Source: Vibrio sp. NTOU-M3
Lineage (GTDB): Bacteria; Pseudomonadota; Gammaproteobacteria; Enterobacterales; Vibrionaceae
Direction of reading: 5' to 3'
NCBI RefSeq assembly: GCF_040869035.1
Contig: NZ_CP162101.1
Coordinates: 806,001-870,000, forward strand
Length of the DNA: 64,000 nucleotides
Part shown: positions 46,249 to 53,657 of the stretch, in pieces
Layout of the letters: every line of letters starts with the position of its first letter
How positions within the stretch are numbered: the stretch's first letter is position 1
Notes under the pieces: generated by a model
What the model was told of the DNA's origin: nothing
Databases searched by the model: none
The model's input: only the letters and a program-made list of their open reading frames with translations
Translations under genes and position numbers: made by a program

Positions 46249-47112
46249 TTACTCCTGAAACTGCTGCGCAGCACCATATAAACAGGCATCATAATCACCT
46301 TTGGCTCTGATGATGGGTACCTGAAATACGGCAGGCTTTTGTGAGATATGGTGTTCGACACGTTGTAAGTAGCGTTTAGCAAGCCCGATCCCTCCGCCTA
46401 ATACCACTACGTCCAGATCCAGCGACGCTTTGAGATTACAGCATAAGGTGGCAATTGCGGCGGCGCTTTGACAAATTAAGTGATCGGCAGCGAGGTCTTT
46501 TTCTGCCAATTCGAACAGCTCAATATTAGAGATTGTTTCATCGAACACTTCGAGAGCGGCTTTGTGAATAGCCGTGCCCGAAGCCATCGCCTCAACACAG
46601 CCACGTTGGCCGCAGCCACATTCAGGACCAGAAAGGCTAAGCACCGTATGGCCAACATGTCCCGCTAAATTACTTGCGCCTTTCAGCAGTTTTCCATCAA
46701 GGACAATGCCGCCGCCGACACCGGTTGAGACAGTAATGTAAGCAATATTTTGATAGCGATTCTGTAGCTGGCGATACTCAAACCATGCAGCGGCTTGTGC
46801 GTCGTTGAGCATTTCAACCGGCTTTTGGGTAATGGCGTTTAATGCGGTATGCAGAGGGAAGGGAGTAGGAAAGTCTAGTGTATCAGGGTTGATCGCACTG
46901 ATGCCCTCTGGCGTGACTAACCCAGTGGTCGAGATGCCAATATTGTCGACCACTTCGAGCCAGTCTTGGCAGTGCTCGAGAATTTCTTCTGCAAATATGA
47001 TGGTGTTGGTTGCAATTGGTGTCGCGAGTTGGCGACGGCTTCTCATTTTTCCGTCTTCAAATAATCCGAGTGCGATCTTCGTGCCGCCGATATCAATAGC
47101 GAGAGTATGCAT
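46249..47112 (-). CDS. nanK: N-acetylmannosamine kinase
   Basis: ROK-family sugar kinase converting ManNAc to ManNAc-6-P with ATP. The 287-aa product starts [21 protein letters not shown], with the ATP-binding DIGGTK. It has the ROK zinc-binding set in CGCGQRGCVEAMASG (~165-180) and the glycine-rich TVSTGVGGGIVLDG. Its ATG shares one base with the nanE stop codon (TAATG). Position between nanE and nagA makes the ManNAc assignment firm over a glucokinase alternative. Confidence 0.94.
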   Translation of the reverse strand: MHTLAIDIGGTKIALGLFEDGKMRSRRQLATPIATNTIIFAEEILEHCQDWLEVVDNIGISTTGLVTPEGISAINPDTLDFPTPFPLHTALNAITQKPVEMLNDAQAAAWFEYRQLQNRYQNIAYITVSTGVGGGIVLDGKLLKGASNLAGHVGHTVLSLSGPECGCGQRGCVEAMASGTAIHKAALEVFDETISNIELFELAEKDLAADHLICQSAAAIATLCCNLKASLDLDVVVLGGGIGLAKRYLQRVEHHISQKPAVFQVPIIRAKGDYDACLYGAAQQFQE

Positions 47113-47810
47113 TAGTGAGCTCCTGCGGCTTGAGTGGCTGAGTTAAACCATTGAGTGACGACTTCTAGTCGAGTAAGAGCAGAGCCGACGGTGACGGCAA
47201 CGGCACCATGTCGAATTGCTTCAGCTGCCAGTTCGGGGGTGTTGTAACGGCCTTCCGCCATGGTAAAGAAACCGGCATCAGCAAATTGCTTGACGAGCTG
47301 AAGATCTGGCTCCGTTGGCTCTGGGCCACCTACATAGCCAGAAAGGGTTGAGCCAATAATGTCGACACCACTTAAGTTCGCCCACGCACCATCTTCAAAG
47401 CAGCTGCAGTCAGCCATCGCAAAACAGCCTGATTGTTGGATTGCAGTAACAATCACGTCTCTCGGCTCTGGGCGAGGTCGATTGGTTGCGTCAAAAGCAA
47501 TAATGGTTGCTCCTGCGTTAGCGAGTGCTTGAACATCGGTAATGAAAGGGGAGATCCGTACATCACTGTCTTCCAAATCGTGTTTTACAATACCAATTAC
47601 CGGAATAGTGACCGCTTGCGTAACCGCGCGAACGTTTAACACTCCTTCGATTCTAAGAGCTTTTGCACCGGCTTGCTGCGCGGCAAGGGCCATGGCCACG
47701 ATAAACTCCGTTTTCTCCAAAGGGCTCCCGGTAACAGGTTGAATAGATACGACGGTTTGACCTGCAAGCGACTTTCTTAAGTCATTAATATTTAAATAAT
47801 TATTCTTCAC
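47112..47810 (-). CDS. nanE: N-acetylmannosamine-6-phosphate 2-epimerase
   Basis: Converts ManNAc-6-P to GlcNAc-6-P. The TIM-barrel protein (232 aa) carries the catalytic lysine in [19 protein letters not shown] and the glutamate in [14 protein letters not shown], with a phosphate-binding [13 protein letters not shown] at the C-terminus. It is the first gene of the nanE-nanK-nagA operon and is divergent from siaP across a 242-bp regulatory region. Length and motifs match the NanE family. Confidence 0.95.
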   Translation of the reverse strand: MKNNYLNINDLRKSLAGQTVVSIQPVTGSPLEKTEFIVAMALAAQQAGAKALRIEGVLNVRAVTQAVTIPVIGIVKHDLEDSDVRISPFITDVQALANAGATIIAFDATNRPRPEPRDVIVTAIQQSGCFAMADCSCFEDGAWANLSGVDIIGSTLSGYVGGPEPTEPDLQLVKQFADAGFFTMAEGRYNTPELAAEAIRHGAVAVTVGSALTRLEVVTQWFNSATQAAGAH

Positions 47811-47913
47811 ATTGAGCCTCTTTTAAATGGGCCTTCCAGTCGGGTAAGGCTTAAAGCTGGCCTAACGTTATAGCAAGCTATTTACTGCTTTTAACGATAA
47901 AGGCTGGCGAATA

Positions 47914-47929
47914 TTTGTACGTGATCACA
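47914..47929. promoter_or_regulatory. CRP-like site in the nanE-siaP intergenic region
   Basis: TTTGT-ACGTGA-TCACA matches TGTGA-N6-TCACA at 8 of 10 positions. Its placement between two sugar-catabolic operons is what cAMP-CRP activation would require. Confidence 0.5.
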
Positions 47930-47948
47930 TTTCATTACCACATGGTTT

Positions 47949-47995
47949 GAAAATAATCTTCATGGGCATAATAATCCAAAACGAAGATTTTTTTC
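47949..47995. promoter_or_regulatory. Candidate NanR operator in the nanE-siaP region
   Basis: GAAAATAATCTTC (47949-47961) and GAAGATTTTTTTC (47983-47995) are 13-bp inverted repeats with one mismatch, 21 bp apart. It is the best dyad in the region. RpiR-type NanR dimers bind such dyads, so this is the likely operator for both divergent operons. Confidence 0.55.
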
Positions 47996-48052
47996 AAATT
48001 AAATAAAAAATTTTTCGTATAACGTGAAATACAGATAAATAAAGGGAACATT

Positions 48053-49018
48053 ATGAAAGCCATAAACAAAATTACGCTTGCATTGCTGACTGTTGGATTT
48101 GCTGTTTCAGCTCAAGCTGCAACCACTTTAAAAATGGGGATGCAGGCATCAGTAGGCTCGGTTGAATATACCTCTGCGAAGATGATGGCAGACACCGTTG
48201 AGCAGATGAGTAATGGTGAACTGAAAATTGCAATTTACCCAAGTGCACAATTGGGTGATGACCGCGCCATGCTGCAACAATTGAGCTTAGGTGATCTGGA
48301 TATTACGTATGCGGAGTTTGGTCGTATGGGGCTTTGGATTCCGCGAGCAGAAGCGGTGACCTTACCTTATGTTGCCCGCGATTTTGACCATTTACGTCGT
48401 ATGTTCGATTCTGACTTTGGGCAAGGCGTTCGTGATGAAATGCTGAAGAAGTTTAACTGGCGCGCATTGGACACTTGGTACAATGGTACGCGTGAAACCA
48501 CGTCGAACCGTCCGTTAAACAGCATCAAAGATTTCAAAGGTTTGAAACTGCGTGTACCAAATGCCAAACCAAACCTAAATTACGCCAAACTTTCAGGGGC
48601 ATCACCAACACCAATGGCATTCTCTGAAGTTTACCTAGCACTGCAAACCAATGCGGTTGATGGTCAGGAAAACCCATTGCCAACAATTAAGACCATGAAG
48701 TTTTACGAAGTTCAGAGCAACCTTGCTATGACGAATCACATTGTGAACGACCAAATGGTGATCATTTCAGAAACGACATGGCAGAAATTGTCTGACAAAG
48801 AACGCGATGTCATCAACAAAGCCGTTCATAAAGCCGGTGAGGCACATACTGCTTCAGTGAAAAAACAAGAGCAAGAGTTGGTGTCGTTCTTTAAAGAGCA
48901 AGGGGTGAACGTTACTTATCCTGACTTAGCACCGTTCCGCGATGCCATGGCGCCACTGTATAAAGAATTTGAAGACAAAATTGGTGAGCCAATCGTGAAG
49001 AAATTGGCTGCAATGTAA
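48053..49018 (+). CDS. siaP: Sialic acid TRAP transporter, substrate-binding protein
   Basis: Periplasmic binding protein that captures Neu5Ac for the SiaQM permease. The 321-aa product has a signal peptide (MKAINKITLALLTVGF, cleaved after AQA) and the DctP/SiaP fold. The carboxylate-binding arginine lies in GLKLRVPNAKPN (equivalent to Arg147 of the Haemophilus protein), a second arginine in YNGTRETTSNRP, and NAVDGQENPLPT is conserved in the family. AAGGGAACATT precedes the ATG. A hairpin after the gene probably raises its expression over the membrane subunits. Confidence 0.94.
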   Translation: MKAINKITLALLTVGFAVSAQAATTLKMGMQASVGSVEYTSAKMMADTVEQMSNGELKIAIYPSAQLGDDRAMLQQLSLGDLDITYAEFGRMGLWIPRAEAVTLPYVARDFDHLRRMFDSDFGQGVRDEMLKKFNWRALDTWYNGTRETTSNRPLNSIKDFKGLKLRVPNAKPNLNYAKLSGASPTPMAFSEVYLALQTNAVDGQENPLPTIKTMKFYEVQSNLAMTNHIVNDQMVIISETTWQKLSDKERDVINKAVHKAGEAHTASVKKQEQELVSFFKEQGVNVTYPDLAPFRDAMAPLYKEFEDKIGEPIVKKLAAM

Positions 49019-49035
49019 TTCAATTCCATTCTCTC

Positions 49036-49057
49036 GGCTGGCCAATATTGGCCAGCC
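49036..49057 (+). promoter_or_regulatory. Intercistronic hairpin between siaP and siaQ
   Basis: GGCTGGCCAAT followed directly by ATTGGCCAGCC: a perfect 22-bp palindrome 18 bp after the siaP stop codon and 12 bp before the siaQ start. It has no T-run. It probably protects the siaP mRNA 3' end or weakens read-through. Confidence 0.7.
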
Positions 49058-49069
49058 TTGGAGCTTAAG

Positions 49070-49576
49070 ATGTTACGTAAGATTTATGATAATTTTGAAG
49101 AGATCCTAACGGTGCCATTAATGGCGGCTTTGCTGGTTGTCCTTACTTGGCAAATTGGAACCCGTTGGTTATTAAATGATCCTTCCCTCTGGAGCGAAGA
49201 GCTTGCTCGCGTTCTGTTCATGTATATGTCGTTAATTGGATGTGCGATTGCGGTGAAACGCAGTACGCACGTCAACATCACTTTCTTTTCTGACAAATTG
49301 CCAGAAAAACTTCGCCTTGTGTTGGTGTTTTCATTGGAAGCGGCGGTACTCGTTTCTATTGTTGCGATTATCTATCTCGGATATCAGCACGTACAGAGAA
49401 CCGCATTTTTTGAGCTGATCACCTTAGGGATCTCAAGCCAATGGATGAACTACAGCCTGCCGCTGGGTGGGGTATTTATGTTGCTCCGTCAGGCAGAAAA
49501 AATGTGGGGTATTGCCAAGCAGTGGCACCACTGCGGTAAAACATCGGATTCATCATCACAGGTTGCCCAGCGCTAA
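49070..49576 (+). CDS. siaQ: Sialic acid TRAP transporter, small membrane subunit
   Basis: DctQ-type four-helix membrane subunit, 168 aa. It starts MLRKIYDNFEEILTVPLMA and contains WSEELARVLFMYMSLIGCAIAVKR, the characteristic DctQ signature. The ATG at 49070 has GGAG seven bases upstream; the TTG at 49058 lies partly in the hairpin and is rejected. Here siaQ and siaM are separate genes, unlike the fused SiaQM of Haemophilus influenzae; this matches Vibrio. siaM follows 9 bp later. Confidence 0.92.
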   Translation: MLRKIYDNFEEILTVPLMAALLVVLTWQIGTRWLLNDPSLWSEELARVLFMYMSLIGCAIAVKRSTHVNITFFSDKLPEKLRLVLVFSLEAAVLVSIVAIIYLGYQHVQRTAFFELITLGISSQWMNYSLPLGGVFMLLRQAEKMWGIAKQWHHCGKTSDSSSQVAQR

Positions 49577-49585
49577 GGAGTTGTC

Positions 49586-50869
49586 ATGGCAGGTTCAATA
49601 TTTGGCTGGCTAGCGCTGCTATTTGCAGGGATGCCAGTGGGTTTCTCACTCATTTTTGTTGCTCTGGTCTTTTTGTTACTCACGCAAAGTACAGGCATTA
49701 ACTTTGCCGCTCAGCAAATGCTGGGAGGTATCAATAACTTTACGCTACTAGCGGTCCCATTTTTCGTACTAACTGGACACTTAATGAACAGTGCCGGTAT
49801 TACTGAACGTATTTTCAATTTTGCTAAATCTATGGTCGGTCATATCACAGGCAGCTTAGGTCATGTAAACATCATGGCAAGTCTTCTGTTCTCTGGTATG
49901 TCAGGCTCTGCTCTGGCAGATGCAGGTGGCTTAGGACAGTTGGAAATTAAATCAATGCGCGATGCCAAATACCATGATGACTTTGCTGGTGGTTTAACCG
50001 CAGCGTCTTGCATCATTGGCCCGTTGGTTCCACCTTCAGTTCCATTGGTTATTTATGGTGTGGTGTCTAATACATCCATCGGGGCGCTGTTCCTTGCTGG
50101 TGCTATTCCAGGGCTGCTTTGCTGCGTTGCATTGATGGTAATGAGCTACTTCATTTGTAAAAAACGTGGTTACATGACGCTACCTAAAGCGACGCGCGGT
50201 GAGCAGTTCAAATCGTTTAAAGAAGCGTTTCTTTCGTTGCTCACGCCTGTGATCATCATTGGTGGTATTTTTTCAGGCAAGTTCACCCCAACAGAAGCGG
50301 CGGTCGTCTCTTCACTCTATGCACTGTTTTTAGGTACGGTCGTGTACAAGCAACTGACTTTTTCAGGCTTTGTTGACATCCTAAAAGAAACAGTCAACAC
50401 CACCGCAGTTGTTGCTTTGATGGTGATGGGTGTAACTGTATTTGGTTGGATTGTCGCACGTGAACAGCTACCGCAAATGCTGGCTGATTACTTCCTCACA
50501 ATCAGTGAAAACCCATTGGTATTGCTGCTACTCATCAACCTATTGTTGCTTTTCCTTGGAACTTTCATTGAGTCGCTCGCCTTACTACTACTGTTAGTGC
50601 CATTTTTAGTCCCGGTTGCGGGTGCGGTTGGCATTGACCCGGTTCACTTCGGTGTGATGGCTATCTTGAACCTGATGATCGGCATTCTTACACCACCAAT
50701 GGGTATGGCGCTTTATGTGGTTTCTCGTGTTGGAGATATTCCATTCCACACATTGACCCGCGGTGTTATCCCGCTGCTGGTTCCATTATTCATCGTACTC
50801 ATTTTAGTTGCTGTTTTCCCTCAATTTACGCTACTGCTTCCTGAGCTAATGCTGGGTTACGGACAATAA
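49586..50869 (+). CDS. siaM: Sialic acid TRAP transporter, large membrane subunit
   Basis: DctM-type sodium-coupled permease subunit, 427 aa, with about twelve hydrophobic segments. Family motifs include FSGMSGSALADAGGLGQLEIK, ASCIIGPLVPPSVPLVIYG and the second-half repeat ILNLMIGILTPPMGMALYVVS. It works with SiaQ and SiaP to import Neu5Ac using the sodium gradient. It is followed by a 10-bp-stem hairpin before nanA. Confidence 0.94.
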   Translation: MAGSIFGWLALLFAGMPVGFSLIFVALVFLLLTQSTGINFAAQQMLGGINNFTLLAVPFFVLTGHLMNSAGITERIFNFAKSMVGHITGSLGHVNIMASLLFSGMSGSALADAGGLGQLEIKSMRDAKYHDDFAGGLTAASCIIGPLVPPSVPLVIYGVVSNTSIGALFLAGAIPGLLCCVALMVMSYFICKKRGYMTLPKATRGEQFKSFKEAFLSLLTPVIIIGGIFSGKFTPTEAAVVSSLYALFLGTVVYKQLTFSGFVDILKETVNTTAVVALMVMGVTVFGWIVAREQLPQMLADYFLTISENPLVLLLLINLLLLFLGTFIESLALLLLLVPFLVPVAGAVGIDPVHFGVMAILNLMIGILTPPMGMALYVVSRVGDIPFHTLTRGVIPLLVPLFIVLILVAVFPQFTLLLPELMLGYGQ

Positions 50870-50875
50870 TTTACA

Positions 50876-50898
50876 GGTGACCAACAACGTTGGTCACC
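50876..50898 (+). promoter_or_regulatory. Intercistronic hairpin between siaM and nanA
   Basis: GGTGACCAAC, loop AAC, GTTGGTCACC: a perfect 10-bp stem starting 6 bp after the siaM stop. No U-tract follows, so transcription should continue; mRNA processing or differential stability is likelier. Confidence 0.7.
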
Positions 50899-50918
50899 CC
50901 TTATCGCAGGACAAAAAA

Positions 50919-51809
50919 ATGCAAAAACTAACAGGCTTGATCGCTGCACCTCACACGCCTTTTGATCGCAATAATAACGTCAACCTTGCCGTGATTGATC
51001 AGATTGCACAATTGCTGATCGAGCAAGGTGTGAAAGGGGCTTACATTTGCGGTACAACCGGTGAAGGGATCCACTGTAGCGTTGAAGAACGTAAAGCAAT
51101 CGCAGAACGCTGGGTAAAAGCCAGTAACGGTAAATTGGATTTAATTGTACACACCGGAGCGTTGAGCATTGTCGATACGTTAGAACTCACGCGTCATGCT
51201 GAAACGCTCGATATTCTTGCTACATCGGCCATTGGTCCATGTTTCTTTAAACCCGGCAGTGTGGATGATTTGGTTGAGTATTGCGCTCAGATCGCAGCAA
51301 CAGCGCCATCCAAAGGCTTTTACTACTATCACTCAGGAATGTCGGGGGTAAATCTCGATTTGGAGCAGTTCCTGATCAAAGGTGAACAACGTATCCCGAA
51401 TTTATTGGGCGCCAAATTCAACAACATGGATCTGTATGAATATCAGCGTTGTGTGCGGGTTGCCAATGGTAAGTTTGATGTTCCGTTTGGTGTGGATGAA
51501 TTTCTGCCTGCAGGTTTAGCCGTCGGAGCCGTTGGCGCTGTCGGCAGTACATACAATTATGCCGCTCCTCTGTATTTGAAGATCATTGATGCTTTCCATG
51601 CTGGCGACCACGCTTTAGTTGCCTCTTTGATGGATAAAGTTATCGCCATTATTCGTGTGCTTGTAGCGTACGGCGGTGTCGCTGCGGGTAAAGCGGCGAT
51701 GCAGCTGCATGGGATTGATGTTGGTGACCCGCGAACTCCAATTCGTGCATTAACCGCAGAGCAAAAAGAAGACGTACTCACCAAGTTACGTGACGCAGAT
51801 TTTCTGTAA
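50919..51809 (+). CDS. nanA: N-acetylneuraminate lyase (DHDPS family, first copy)
   Basis: Class I aldolase splitting Neu5Ac into ManNAc and pyruvate. From the ATG at 50919 (AGGA upstream) it is 296 aa. A GTG at 50877 lies in the intercistronic hairpin and is rejected. The pyruvate-binding motif is CGTTGEG (~45-50), the Schiff-base lysine is Lys166 in LLGAKFNNMD, and the catalytic tyrosine is Tyr137 in FYYYHSGMSGVNL. The YYYHSG and AKFNN wording is that of the Vibrio/animal-type lyase subgroup. It is the fourth gene of the siaPQM operon, 12 bp ahead of a second family member. Confidence 0.93.
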   Translation: MQKLTGLIAAPHTPFDRNNNVNLAVIDQIAQLLIEQGVKGAYICGTTGEGIHCSVEERKAIAERWVKASNGKLDLIVHTGALSIVDTLELTRHAETLDILATSAIGPCFFKPGSVDDLVEYCAQIAATAPSKGFYYYHSGMSGVNLDLEQFLIKGEQRIPNLLGAKFNNMDLYEYQRCVRVANGKFDVPFGVDEFLPAGLAVGAVGAVGSTYNYAAPLYLKIIDAFHAGDHALVASLMDKVIAIIRVLVAYGGVAAGKAAMQLHGIDVGDPRTPIRALTAEQKEDVLTKLRDADFL

Positions 51810-51821
51810 CTAGGAGGTAAG

Positions 51822-52691
51822 ATGAAAGGGATATATTTACCTTTAATGACACCGTTTGACCACCAAGGGAATATCGAGTTTGGTAAGTTAGCAGCGATGT
51901 TTGAACACCACTTGAACCAAGGTGTGCATGGCTTTTATATCGGTGGTAGCTCATCAGAATGCTTTATGATGAGCTTGGTTGAGCGTAAAGATGTGCTCAA
52001 AGCGATTGCAGAGATCAATGGTGGACGAGTGCCACTGATTGCTCATGTTGGTGCTATTTCACTATTTGAAACCAAACAACTGGCAGACGTTGCAAGTGAT
52101 TGGGGCTATCAGGCAATTTCAGCGACGCCGCCTTTTTACTACGGCTTTTCTAAATCGGAAATCGAGCATTATTATCGTGAACTCAGTGCATACTCCGCAC
52201 TGCCGTTGTTGCTCTATAACATTCCGGGTACGACAGGGGTGAACTTTTCGCACAGTGAATTGCTTGAGCTGTCATCAATGCCTAATGTGATTGGGATTAA
52301 ACATACCACGACCGATATGTTCTTTATCGAGCGTTTACGCAATGCCGATGCAAACCAAGTCATTTTTCACGGTGAAGACACCATGTTGGTCAATGGGCTA
52401 CAAATGGGAGCAAGTGGTGGTATCGGTAGTACGTATAACCTGATGTCTGGCCAGTATGTCGCAATATATAATGCGATGGAACAGGGCCGACTTGAAGAAG
52501 CTATGCGTCTTCAACATCAGGTGAATCGAGTCACGGAGCAACTACTGGATTGCGGGTTATATCAAAGCATCAAATTTGCCATGACAGAGCTGGGTGTGGA
52601 TTACGGGGTGTGCCGAGAGCCGTTTTTACCGCTGAGCCAAACCCATAAGCAAAAGTTTGAAAAAATATTGGAAAATATTCACTTTTGCTAA
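51822..52691 (+). CDS. Second DHDPS-family aldolase, NanA-like (E. coli-type subgroup)
   Basis: 289-aa class I aldolase with Schiff-base Lys160 (NVIGIKHTTTDM), catalytic Tyr132 (LLLYNIPGTTGVNF) and the carboxylate loop GGSSSECFM (41-49), where serine replaces the usual threonines. These features are closer to the E. coli NanA/DapA side of the family than to the neighbouring nanA. TAGGAGGTAAG is a strong ribosome site. Tandem placement suggests a related but different substrate, for example a modified or O-acetylated sialic acid or another 2-keto-deoxy acid. Aldolase call firm; substrate inferred. Confidence 0.82.
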   Translation: MKGIYLPLMTPFDHQGNIEFGKLAAMFEHHLNQGVHGFYIGGSSSECFMMSLVERKDVLKAIAEINGGRVPLIAHVGAISLFETKQLADVASDWGYQAISATPPFYYGFSKSEIEHYYRELSAYSALPLLLYNIPGTTGVNFSHSELLELSSMPNVIGIKHTTTDMFFIERLRNADANQVIFHGEDTMLVNGLQMGASGGIGSTYNLMSGQYVAIYNAMEQGRLEEAMRLQHQVNRVTEQLLDCGLYQSIKFAMTELGVDYGVCREPFLPLSQTHKQKFEKILENIHFC

Positions 52692-52773
52692 TAACAAAAG
52701 CCGTCTTACCAGTATCAAAGTGTCAATGAGTTTGATACTTTTAGCACACATTCGAGAGTCATAAGGGGCCAGA

Positions 52774-53607
52774 GTGAGCTCGCGTAAAAATTTATTGGTT
52801 CGATTAAGGTCGAACATTGAACCTCTCAGTAAAAAATTGCGTATTGTCGCAGACTATATTCTGGAAAATGCCAATGACGTGCAGTTCCAGACCATCACCG
52901 ACTTAGCACGCAATACGGAAACCAGTGAGGCAACCGTTGTACGCCTATGTCGTGATTTAGGGTACAAAGGCTATTCCGATTTTCGTATGGCGCTGGCAGT
53001 AGACTTAAGCCAAAACGCGGGTCAACAAGCACAAAATATCGAAGGTGATATTTGCGAAGTGTCTGCTCAAAGTGCGGTAGCCAGTTTGCAAGATACGGCT
53101 AAATTGATTGATCGTAAGTCGCTGCAACGCATTTGTGAGTTGGTCCATAACGCGAGTTACATCAGTTGTTTGGGGATCGGTGCTTCCAGTATTGTCGGTC
53201 GCTACCTAGCGTATCGTCTGCTGCGCATTGGTAAGAAAGTGACCATGTTTGAAGATACCCACATGGCAGCCATGAATGCAGTAAAAAGCAGCGAAGGTGA
53301 TCTATGGTTCGTGGTTTCCAGCTCTGGTTCGACGAAGGAAGTGCTCCACGCAGCGACCCAAGCTTCAAAGCGCAATACCCCTGTTGTAGCTTTAACCAAT
53401 ATCAGTCATAGCCCACTAACGTCAGTCTCTACGGAGCTTTTAGTGGCTGCTAGGCCAGAAGGCCCACTGACTGGAGGGGCGTTTGCCTCAAAGGTAGGTG
53501 CGTTGCTTTTGGTGGATGTCTTAGTCAATAACTTGCTAGAACAATACCCGCAATATTCTGAAGCGGTGGTAGAGACTGCGGAAGTGGTGATGCCACTCAT
53601 GGGCTAA
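52774..53607 (+). CDS. nanR: RpiR-family transcriptional regulator, NanR-type
   Basis: 277-aa regulator with an N-terminal HTH_6 domain (~1-77; TITDLARNTETSEATVVRLCRDLGYKGYSDFR) and a C-terminal SIS sugar-phosphate-binding domain (~120-255; LGIGASSIVGRYLAYRLLRIGK and VVSSSGSTKEVLHA). RpiR-type NanR in Vibrio responds to ManNAc-6-P, the NanK product, and represses the nan operons; that mechanism is known for V. vulnificus and inferred here. The start is GTG behind AAGGGGCCAGA. It is the last gene of the sia operon, with a terminator after it. Confidence 0.9.
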   Translation: MSSRKNLLVRLRSNIEPLSKKLRIVADYILENANDVQFQTITDLARNTETSEATVVRLCRDLGYKGYSDFRMALAVDLSQNAGQQAQNIEGDICEVSAQSAVASLQDTAKLIDRKSLQRICELVHNASYISCLGIGASSIVGRYLAYRLLRIGKKVTMFEDTHMAAMNAVKSSEGDLWFVVSSSGSTKEVLHAATQASKRNTPVVALTNISHSPLTSVSTELLVAARPEGPLTGGAFASKVGALLLVDVLVNNLLEQYPQYSEAVVETAEVVMPLMG

Positions 53608-53623
53608 GTTACTGGTGGAAATT

Positions 53624-53652
53624 AAAAAGCCTGTCTTTCGACAGGCTTTTTT
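53624..53652. terminator. Bidirectional terminator between nanR and the Cache-GGDEF gene
   Basis: AAAAAGCCTGTC, loop TTTC, GACAGGCTTTTTT: a 12-bp stem with a T-run, between convergent genes. Confidence 0.92.
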
Positions 53653-53657
53653 GTGTG

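Noticed and set aside
50877..50918. Upstream GTG start for nanA
   Set aside because: The GTG is inside a perfect intercistronic hairpin and adds 14 residues not expected in the family; the ATG at 50919 has a usable ribosome site.
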